From contig SKYL01000263.1 of assembly GCA_007127935.1 (NCBI GenBank), positions 1 to 6,368 on the forward strand: a stretch of DNA of 6,368 nt, read 5' to 3'. The stretch comes from Halorhodospira sp. (GTDB taxonomy: Bacteria; Pseudomonadota; Gammaproteobacteria; Nitrococcales; Halorhodospiraceae). Shown here piece by piece: positions 1-5,590 of this stretch; positions within the stretch are counted from its first letter, which is position 1, and each line of letters begins with the position of its first letter. The notes under the pieces were generated by a model. It saw nothing but the letters and a program-made list of their open reading frames with translations. It searched no databases and was not told the origin of the DNA. The position numbers and the translations under genes were made by a program.

Positions 1-140
1 ATGCGCATCGCCAATCGTTGGTGCGTGATCCCCGGCGACGGCACCATGGCCAGCGGCACGCCGTCGATCAACTCCCAGTCGCCTTCCCAGCGGCGGTAGT
101 CGTCCACCGTGTAGTGTTCCCGGTAGTGCGCTTCCTGCAT
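1..140 (-). CDS. Uma2 family (DUF820) putative endonuclease, N-terminal fragment
   Basis: Only the first 46 codons are present; the gene continues past the left edge. Read from the ATG at 140, the peptide shows YTVDDYRRWEGDWELIDG (residues 10-27), then a PLAMVPSP stretch (29-36) and an HQR (40-42). This order is the hallmark N-terminus of Uma2/DUF820 proteins, which belong to the PD-(D/E)XK nuclease-like superfamily. The conserved Glu of WELIDG is present (E23); the catalytic core lies outside the window. The ATG sits 12 bases after the decarboxylase stop. A purine-rich AAAGGGTGG overlapping that stop may be its ribosome binding site, so it is probably the last visible member of the same transcript. 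Its biological role is unclear: Uma2 proteins are abundant in cyanobacteria and some other bacteria and are often found as scattered single genes. The family call is fairly sure; function in this locus is unknown. Confidence 0.8.
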   Translation of the reverse strand, partial: MQEAHYREHYTVDDYRRWEGDWELIDGVPLAMVPSPGITHQRLAMR

Positions 141-152
141 GGCGTCCACCCT

Positions 153-1433
153 TTATGCACTGGTGTCATCGGTTCGATTGTATGCCATGACGGGGTCGCC
201 CACCCACAGTTCCGGCGGCGGCGGATGGCTGAGAAAGCCGGTGGGGCTGGCGGTCAGCCCGTAGGCGCCGGATTGGAAGACGACGATCAGATCGCCCGGC
301 TCCGCCCGGGGCAGTGGGATGTCGTCGGCCAGGAGGTCGAGCGGTGTGCAGAGCGGACCCGCCACCGACGCGGTCTCCACGGCCTCTTCATCCATGCGGT
401 TGCCGACGGCCACCGGGTAGTTCTTGCGGATCACCTGCCCCAGGTTGCCGGAGGCGGCCAGGTGGTGGTGCAGGCCGCCGTCGGTGATCAGGTAGGTCCG
501 GCCCCGTGACGCTTTGCGGTCGATGACCGACGTCACATAGATCCCCGCTTCGCCGACCAGGTAACGGCCCAGTTCAAGAACCACCCGGGCGCCGTCCCGC
601 ACCAGGCCCGGCCGCTCCATCCAGTGGGCCAGGTTCTCCGCGACCGGTGCCAGGTCGACGGGGCGGTCGTGGGGGAAGTAGGGGATGCCGAATCCGCCGC
701 CGATGTTGAGCAGCCGGACCGGCTCCGGTGCGCCGGCCGCCAAATGGTGGGCCAACTCGAAGAGGCGGTCGTGGGCGGCGATCAAGGCGTTGGCTTGCAG
801 GTTCTGGGAGCCGGCGAAGATATGAAAGCCCAGAAAGTCGAAGGCCGGGTCGGCGAGTTGCCGCAGCAGCGCCGGCGCCTGTTCGGCATCGACGCCGAAC
901 GGTTGGGGGCCACCCCCCATGCGCATCCCCGACCCCTTCAGCGCGAAGTCGGGGTTGATCCGTAGCGTTACGCGGGCGGTGCGGTCCAGCGCCGCGCAGA
1001 GGCGGCGGACCCGCTCCGCCTCCCCCGGCGATTCCAGGTGAATGACGGCGCCGGCCCGGAGGGCGGCGGCCAGCTCGGGGTCGCGCTTGCCCGGCCCGGC
1101 GAAGCCGGTCTCCGCCGCCGCGCCGCCGCACTCCAGCACCCGTTGCAACTCGCCCAGGGAGGCGACGTCGAAGCCGTCCACCCGCCGCGCCAGGTGCCGC
1201 ACCACCTCCGGCATCGGGTTGGCCTTCACCGCGTAGTGGAGGCGCAGGTCCGGCGGGAGCGCCGTCCGCAATTCGCCTACGCGGGCGTCCAGGGCGGTTG
1301 GGTCGTAGGCATAAAACGGCGTGCCCCCGGCCCGGTCCGCCAACTCGGTCAGCGGGTGCCCGCCAAGGGTCAGCACCCCATGGGTGATCTCGAAGTGCCG
1401 CATGCACGGCAGGTGGGCCACTTGGGGGTTCAC
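153..1433 (-). CDS. PLP-dependent decarboxylase, exosortase A system-associated type (fold-type III, ornithine/DAP decarboxylase-like)
   Basis: A 426-residue protein of the alanine racemase-like, group IV decarboxylase fold. The PLP-binding lysine is K70 in HYAVKANPMP. HIFAGSQN (204-211) follows, then the glycine-rich phosphate-binding loop GGGFG (245-249), and ELGRYLVGEAG (287-297). In the C-terminal beta domain, GPLCTPLD (359-366) carries the likely catalytic Cys362 contributed across the dimer, and GAYGLTASPTGF (389-400) supplies the conserved Tyr. The overall pattern matches the exosortase-associated decarboxylase family (TIGR03099-like) better than housekeeping LysA. The start is GTG at 1433, chosen because its GTGA overlaps the upstream ligase stop and a GAGGTGG lies 4 bases before it. 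An ATG at 1403 (residue 11) is possible but has a weak ribosome binding site. The natural substrate is unknown: the usual EPGR signature of DAP/ornithine enzymes reads ELGR here. BtrK, which decarboxylates a carrier-bound glutamyl group, is a relevant relative of the same fold. Confidence 0.9.
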   Translation of the reverse strand: MNPQVAHLPCMRHFEITHGVLTLGGHPLTELADRAGGTPFYAYDPTALDARVGELRTALPPDLRLHYAVKANPMPEVVRHLARRVDGFDVASLGELQRVLECGGAAAETGFAGPGKRDPELAAALRAGAVIHLESPGEAERVRRLCAALDRTARVTLRINPDFALKGSGMRMGGGPQPFGVDAEQAPALLRQLADPAFDFLGFHIFAGSQNLQANALIAAHDRLFELAHHLAAGAPEPVRLLNIGGGFGIPYFPHDRPVDLAPVAENLAHWMERPGLVRDGARVVLELGRYLVGEAGIYVTSVIDRKASRGRTYLITDGGLHHHLAASGNLGQVIRKNYPVAVGNRMDEEAVETASVAGPLCTPLDLLADDIPLPRAEPGDLIVVFQSGAYGLTASPTGFLSHPPPPELWVGDPVMAYNRTDDTSA

Positions 1434-3028
1434 GGTGCCACCTCGCGTGGGTCGTGGATGAGGGTGACGGTGGCCTTCAGCGCCGCACGGTCGATTTTGC
1501 CGTTGGCGTTGCGGGGCAGTGGTTCGCCCCGGTCGATGATGTGCGTGGGGACCATGAAGGCCGGGAGCCGCCGCCGATACAGCGCCATCAGGGCGTCGAT
1601 GGCGAGGGGGGCGCCGCCGCGGCTGGCGGCGATGACGACGATGGCCTGCCCCAGCCTCGGGTGGGGGACGCCCACCGCCGCCGCCTCGGCCACCCCGGGA
1701 GCGCCGTACACCACCTCCTCGATCTCCTGGGGGCTCACCCGGTAGCCGGAGGTCTTGATCATCTCATCGCGGCGGCCGATGAAGTAGAGGTAGCCGTCGC
1801 GGTCCCGCCGGACGGTGTCCCCCGACCAGACCGCCGGCGCCTCCAGGGGCGGTCCGCCGCGCCGGCCCGGCGGCGGGCGGAAGCGCCGGGCGGTGGCCTT
1901 GGGGTCGTTCCAGTAGCCGAGGCTCACCAGCGCCCCCCGGTGGACCAGTTCTCCCGGCTCGTCCGGGTCACAGGGCGAACCGTCCTCCCGGACCACGTCG
2001 ATGTGGGCATTGGGGATCGGCTTGCCGATGGAGCCGGGGCGGCGGTCGATCTCGGCCGGCGGCAAGTAGGTGGAGCGGAACGCTTCGGTGAGGCCGTACA
2101 TCAGGTAGATGTCGGTGATCGGCAGCCGGGCGCGCAGGGCGGTCAGGGCCGAGTCCGGCAGCGATCCCCCGGAACTGGTGATATAGCGCAGGGAGGCCGC
2201 CGCCTCCGGCGGCCACGTTTGTGTTGCCAGATCGATCCATAGTGGCGGCACCGCGGCCATCCCGGTGATGGCGTGCCGTTCCACGGAACGGACGATGTCG
2301 CCGGGAACCAGCGGGTTGAGGAGTGTTACCTCCGCGCCCACTCGGAAGGCGGTGGTCAGCTGGCTCAACCCGTAGTCGAAGCTCAACGGCAGCACGGCGA
2401 GGATGCGGTCGCGCCGGGTGTTGCCCAGGTAGCGGGTGACGCTCTCCGCCCCTGCCACCAGATTACGGTGGGAGAGGACCACCCCCTTGGGCCGCCCGGT
2501 GCTGCCGGAGGTGTAGAGGATTGCCGCCATGTCGCCGTCGATGCGCCGCGCCGCCGCCCGCGCCGTGCCCCCGTCCCGGTGACCCCACGGGATGACCGGT
2601 ACAGCGGCACGCTCGTCGCCGGTGCCGTCCACCACCACCACCGCGCTCAGATCCGGGCACCCGGCCCATGTCTCCCCGAGCGCGGCCAGCCGGGGGGAGG
2701 AGGTGATCAGGAGCCGGGCGCCGGAGTCGCGCACGATGTGTTTCACCTGGTGAGGTTTGAGATGGGGGTTGATCGGAACCGCCACGCCTCCCGCGGCGGC
2801 GGCGCCAAAGAGGGCGGCCACCGCCTCGGGGCGCTTCTCCAAAAAGACGGCCACCCGGTCGTCGGCGGTGAGGCCTAGGGCCAGGAAGGCACGGGCCGCC
2901 GCGTTGGCCCGATCCGCCAGGCTGGCGTAGTCCAGACGCTGGTCGTGGGTCGCCAGCGCCGGGGCATCGGGTTCGCGGGCAGCGGCTTGGAAGAGCAGGT
3001 CATGCAGGAGGAATGGGGAACGGTCCAT
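1430..3028 (-). CDS. AMP-forming acyl-CoA ligase / adenylation enzyme, exosortase A-associated type
   Basis: A 532-residue ANL-superfamily enzyme that should activate a carboxylic acid with ATP and transfer it to a thiol (CoA or a carrier protein). The core motifs are intact and in order: the P-loop-like LYTSGSTGRPKG (171-182), YGLTEAF (311-317), the ribose-binding SGD (402-404), the hinge GRRDEMIKTSGYRVSPQEIEE (418-438) and the C-terminal NANGKID with catalytic Lys511. The N-terminus (LLHDLLFQAAAREPDAPAL) and the VWSGDTVRRDRDGYLYFIGRRDEM stretch resemble the exosortase-associated ligase family (TIGR03098-like). No carrier-protein domain is fused. The ATG at 3028 lies 16 bases after the GNAT stop. 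Its ribosome binding site is poor (GGTAGG), so it may rely on translation from upstream. Its stop overlaps the GTG of the decarboxylase by 4 bases, implying the two products are needed together. The acid substrate cannot be read from sequence by eye. Confidence 0.9.
   Translation of the reverse strand: MDRSPFLLHDLLFQAAAREPDAPALATHDQRLDYASLADRANAAARAFLALGLTADDRVAVFLEKRPEAVAALFGAAAAGGVAVPINPHLKPHQVKHIVRDSGARLLITSSPRLAALGETWAGCPDLSAVVVVDGTGDERAAVPVIPWGHRDGGTARAAARRIDGDMAAILYTSGSTGRPKGVVLSHRNLVAGAESVTRYLGNTRRDRILAVLPLSFDYGLSQLTTAFRVGAEVTLLNPLVPGDIVRSVERHAITGMAAVPPLWIDLATQTWPPEAAASLRYITSSGGSLPDSALTALRARLPITDIYLMYGLTEAFRSTYLPPAEIDRRPGSIGKPIPNAHIDVVREDGSPCDPDEPGELVHRGALVSLGYWNDPKATARRFRPPPGRRGGPPLEAPAVWSGDTVRRDRDGYLYFIGRRDEMIKTSGYRVSPQEIEEVVYGAPGVAEAAAVGVPHPRLGQAIVVIAASRGGAPLAIDALMALYRRRLPAFMVPTHIIDRGEPLPRNANGKIDRAALKATVTLIHDPREVAP
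1438..1444 (-). promoter_or_regulatory. Ribosome binding site for the GTG-started decarboxylase
   Basis: The minus strand reads GAGGTGG, then four bases (CACC), then GTG at 1433. It lies inside the end of the ligase gene. It supports the GTG at 1433 over the downstream ATG at 1403, which has no comparable purine-rich site. Confidence 0.65.
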
Positions 3029-3044
3029 GGCGCCTACCGGGCGG

Positions 3045-3770
3045 TCATACGGAACAGCGGTGCCGGGGGGGGTGAATGGTGATCTCGGGGGCTTTGCTCC
3101 GGGATCGGCTGATGGCGACGAAGGGACGCCGTCCGGTGAGCAGGATCTCCAGCGTTCCGGCCTGTACGAAGAAGAGGCTGCCCACCCGCCGCGCCCCCAA
3201 CCGTTGATGGGCCCGCAACGATCCGGGGTTGAAGGCGGAGATCCGGCTCAGTGTCCATTGGACGCCGTGCTCCCGCAGCCAGGCGTTGGCGGTGTCCCAG
3301 AGGTGGGCGAAGACGAATCCGCCCCGGGCTTCCGGCGCGACGTAGACGTCCACGTCGAGAATGCACCGGGGGGAGGGGGGAGCCCGCAGCAGGCAGCGGT
3401 GCTCTTCCTCCCGGTGGCGTCCGGGCAGCAGCCACAAGTGGCCCAGCGGTTGTGCCGCCCCTGGCCGGAAGGCGCCGAAGCAGACCGCCTCACCGCGAGG
3501 CTGCCGCTCCAGCCGGGGGGCTGGCCGGGGCAAGGTTGCCAGTGCCGGATCGCCGGGCCGTAGGATGCGAATCTCCAGTCCGTGGCCGCGGCGCGGCAAC
3601 CATGGCCGGTCCACCACCGGTTGCGCCATCAGGTAGTAGCGGGCCACGCCCAGGTGGGGGTGGAGCCGACGCAACAGCCGGTTGATGGCCAGCAGCGCGG
3701 CGTTGCCCACCCCCAACTCGCGACAGTGGGCGACCAGGCGGGGCAGTGGGGCGGCGGTCATCCGTTGCAT
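3045..3770 (-). CDS. GNAT-like N-acyltransferase of an exopolysaccharide locus
   Basis: A 241-residue protein. The first 60 residues are a helical, arginine-rich segment ending in GVARYYLMAQPV (41-52). The second half has the GNAT shape: a beta strand CILDVDVYVAPEARGG (136-151), where ARGG stands in for the acetyl-CoA pyrophosphate-binding loop, then a long helix with HLWDTANAWLREHG (156-169), then SRISAFNPGSLRAHQRLGA (175-193), the usual N-P-x-S-x-x-x-H/Y-x-x-x-G motif B. It should move an acyl group from CoA or a carrier thioester to an amine or sugar; the acceptor is unknown. It sits between the 610-residue protein and the acyl ligase, which suggests polymer decoration. Start: ATG 3770 overlaps the upstream gene by 13 bases. 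ATG 3761 (residue 4) would give a 4-base ATGA overlap like the junction at 5587-5590 and is a good alternative. Neither has a clear ribosome binding site. A run of eight C's precedes the stop. It is not clearly the PEP-CTERM-associated acyl-homoserine-lactone-synthase-like family. Confidence 0.75.
   Translation of the reverse strand: MQRMTAAPLPRLVAHCRELGVGNAALLAINRLLRRLHPHLGVARYYLMAQPVVDRPWLPRRGHGLEIRILRPGDPALATLPRPAPRLERQPRGEAVCFGAFRPGAAQPLGHLWLLPGRHREEEHRCLLRAPPSPRCILDVDVYVAPEARGGFVFAHLWDTANAWLREHGVQWTLSRISAFNPGSLRAHQRLGARRVGSLFFVQAGTLEILLTGRRPFVAISRSRSKAPEITIHPPRHRCSV
3065..3072 (-). repeat. Homopolymer tract, eight C's on the coding strand, at the 3' end of the GNAT gene
   Basis: Eight consecutive G's on the plus strand (C8 in the coding sense) encode part of the HPPR segment seven codons before the GNAT stop. 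Loss of one base removes the stop and puts the reading frame in phase with the downstream ligase start, with no stop between. Gain of one base ends the protein at a TAG a few codons further on. It is a candidate slippage site or a place to suspect sequencing error. Confidence 0.6.
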
Positions 3771-5590
3771 ACGTACTCGTAAACCGTGTTGTGATCGGGC
3801 CAGTTCAGCGGGGCGTGGGGGGTGACCTGGTAGGGCCCCAGCGGCCCGCTGACCTCGTGGGGCGTGTCCGGGGTCGGTTCGGCGCCCGTGACCGTGCGCC
3901 AGCGCAACCGGTCTCGATCAGCTGCCGGAGGGTCGGAAACCAGCAGCGGGCAGGCGAAGAGGTTGAGGATGCGCGCCGGGGAGCCGGGGCGACCGTGGAA
4001 TTCGATGCGCCACGTTAGGCGGACGCCGTCCATCGTCAGCCGCATCGACCAGCGGTGGCCGGGCAGTGGACGGGGCCGCAGGGCGGCCCGGCGGCCAAGC
4101 CGTCCGTCCAGCAGCCGCCAGTCGACGGCGTCCCGCAGGCGGTGGAGTACGTCGCCCTCCGGCGTGCGGAAGAGGGCGGTGGGTATGCCTTGGGTGGTGA
4201 TGATGATGGCGCCGTTCTTTCGTTCTAGCCGGCAGCCGTCGGTGCGGACCGCCCCGTAGAGCATGCCGTCGCACTCCACCAACGGGGACCATCCGGCCAA
4301 TGCCGGCGTGGCCCGCAGGTCCGCCACCGGGACGCGTGCCGGGGGGGGCACAACGGGCCGGCCGTCGAGGAGCGCGTGGAATGGAAGGGATACTCCATGG
4401 CGAAAATCGGCCTCGCCGCCGCCGAAGCCCTGTGCCGGTTGGCCGTGGGTGGAGAGCATCACGTCCCACCGTCCGATCCGGGCACGGGCCACGCCGCCGT
4501 CCGGATCGTGTTGGAGGCCCTCCTCTCGGCCGGGGGAGAACCCGTGGCGAGGGGCAATGGCGTGACATGATATGGCGCTCCGCAGCCGCGGGGCTCCGTG
4601 GCGCTGGGCCAGCAGCAGTCCCGCGGCCCACGCGTTGTAGACCGTCAGCACCATGTAGCGATCCCAGCCTCCGGCATGGCCGGAGAGACGGGATGGGTTG
4701 AGCCACAGCAGCCCGTCGTTTCGCTGTTGTCGAACCAGGCGCCGTTCCAAGGTGGTGGCCCAAGTGGTAGCCCGGGTGACGGACTCCCCCTGCGCCAGCC
4801 CCCGCAGTACGACCAACAGCGCGGCGTCTCCGAAGAGGGCGTGGGCGCTGCGCCCGAGCCCGCCGCTGTAGCCGTTGCGTGTATCCATGACCAGCCCGGT
4901 CCAGTCCAACGCGCGGCGCAGGTGGCGCTCCAGCGCGGTTTGCGGCGTTTGGCACCAAGCCAGCCAAAGGCAGAGGAGGTACTTAAAGTGGTAGGCGGTG
5001 GGCGTGGTCGCCCAGCGTGGCCAAGGGCGGTTGGGGAAGTCCCGGAACCCACCCGCCGCGGTGGTCCAGCGGTCGGCCAGGGCCAGCAGACGGCGCATCT
5101 CTTGGCGCTGCCGGCGGCTTGAGGCGGCTGCCTCCCCCAGCCGGAGGGTCTGCGCCAAAAACGCCCAGTTGTTGGAGGCGTAACGGCGGGCCGGGACACA
5201 ACGCGCGAGGCCGCGCCGCACCAATGCGTTGCCGGCGTGGTCTCCCGGGTGGAGCCGGTCGGCCAGCAGTTGCAGCGCCAGCCGGTTGAACGGTGCGTGG
5301 CCGTGGCATTCCGGGGGGCGCCCCACCCAGTGCTCCAGGACCCGCCGCCACTCCGCCGTGGCCTCACCGCCCCGGCAGTGTAAGGCCAGGGCGGTGAAGG
5401 TGTGCGCATAGTGATCCACGGGTGTGGGATCACCGGTGACCGGGTCATAGATCTCCCCCCGGGGGTCCGTGAGGCGACCCAGGGCGTCCGCCACGGTTTC
5501 CGCCAGGGCCTCTGCCCGGGTCTCGGCCAGGGTCTCCGCATGGAACCCCCCGGTCTCCACCGGATCGGTGAGTACCGGTGCCGGTCTCAT
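3758..5590 (-). CDS. Unrecognised 610-residue protein; possible polysaccharide lyase/hydrolase-like enzyme (alpha-toroid plus beta-sandwich)
   Basis: I do not recognise a named family with certainty. Residues about 18-335 are helix-rich with spaced aromatic and polar motifs: DHYAHT (59-64), ASNNWAFL (138-145), GGFRDFPNRPWPRW (180-193), TAYHFKYL (198-205), NGYSGGLGRSAHALFGD (239-255) and GGWDRYMVLTVYNAWAAGLLLA (307-328). Residues about 365-605 are strand-rich (for example RWDVMLSTHGQP, LYGAVRTDGCRLE and WSMRLTMDGVRLTWRIEF). This two-part layout, and an Asn-Asn-Trp followed by Tyr-His and an Arg, recall heparinase/chondroitinase/alginate-lyase-type enzymes, and heparinase-like genes are common in exosortase A loci. 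No signal peptide is visible, so an exported role would need another explanation. The start is well fixed: ATG 5590 overlaps the upstream stop as ATGA and is preceded by GGAGGT. Residues 18-37 are a four-residue repeat. The gene is surely real; the function is inferred from shape and neighbours only. Confidence 0.8.
   Translation of the reverse strand: MRPAPVLTDPVETGGFHAETLAETRAEALAETVADALGRLTDPRGEIYDPVTGDPTPVDHYAHTFTALALHCRGGEATAEWRRVLEHWVGRPPECHGHAPFNRLALQLLADRLHPGDHAGNALVRRGLARCVPARRYASNNWAFLAQTLRLGEAAASSRRQRQEMRRLLALADRWTTAAGGFRDFPNRPWPRWATTPTAYHFKYLLCLWLAWCQTPQTALERHLRRALDWTGLVMDTRNGYSGGLGRSAHALFGDAALLVVLRGLAQGESVTRATTWATTLERRLVRQQRNDGLLWLNPSRLSGHAGGWDRYMVLTVYNAWAAGLLLAQRHGAPRLRSAISCHAIAPRHGFSPGREEGLQHDPDGGVARARIGRWDVMLSTHGQPAQGFGGGEADFRHGVSLPFHALLDGRPVVPPPARVPVADLRATPALAGWSPLVECDGMLYGAVRTDGCRLERKNGAIIITTQGIPTALFRTPEGDVLHRLRDAVDWRLLDGRLGRRAALRPRPLPGHRWSMRLTMDGVRLTWRIEFHGRPGSPARILNLFACPLLVSDPPAADRDRLRWRTVTGAEPTPDTPHEVSGPLGPYQVTPHAPLNWPDHNTVYEYVCNG
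4341..4348 (-). repeat. Homopolymer tract, eight C's on the coding strand, inside the 610-residue gene
   Basis: Eight consecutive G's on the plus strand encode the VVPPPAR linker (residues 413-419) in the strand-rich half of the protein. It is the second 8-base mononucleotide run in the window. A one-base change would truncate or scramble the last third of the protein. Confidence 0.6.
5480..5539 (-). repeat. Five tandem copies of a degenerate 12-base repeat, in frame
   Basis: On the plus strand the five units are cagggcgtccgc, cacggtttccgc, cagggcctctgc, ccgggtctcggc and cagggtctccgc, with no spacer between them. They encode AETL, AETR, AEAL, AETV and ADAL (residues 18-37 of the 610-residue protein). 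The unit is a multiple of three, so copy-number change would keep the frame. The segment probably extends an N-terminal amphipathic helix. Confidence 0.8.

Noticed and set aside
18..509. Plus-strand open frame of 163 codons
   Set aside because: It runs antisense to the decarboxylase and the Uma2 start, has an Arg/His/Val-rich composition without motifs, and is the expected shadow of GC-rich coding DNA.
1854..1885. Pro/Arg/Gly-rich loop in the ligase (residues about 382-392) as a possible insertion or frameshift
   Set aside because: The frame is continuous into VWSGDTVRRD, and ligases of this exosortase-associated type carry a similar variable loop there.
1038..2242. Overlapping plus-strand open frames of 235 and 262 codons
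   Set aside because: Both lie antisense to the decarboxylase and ligase, whose motifs are intact. No domain is recognisable and there is no ribosome binding site pattern.
2273..3563. Plus-strand open frames of about 201 and 178 codons
   Set aside because: They are antisense to the ligase and GNAT genes and low in hydrophobic core residues; GC-driven shadows.
3918..5541. Long minus-strand frames of 349 and 298 codons inside the 610-residue gene
   Set aside because: They are out-of-phase readings, rich in Arg, Pro, Ala and Trp, with no motifs; the 610-residue frame has the strong ribosome binding site and coupled ends.
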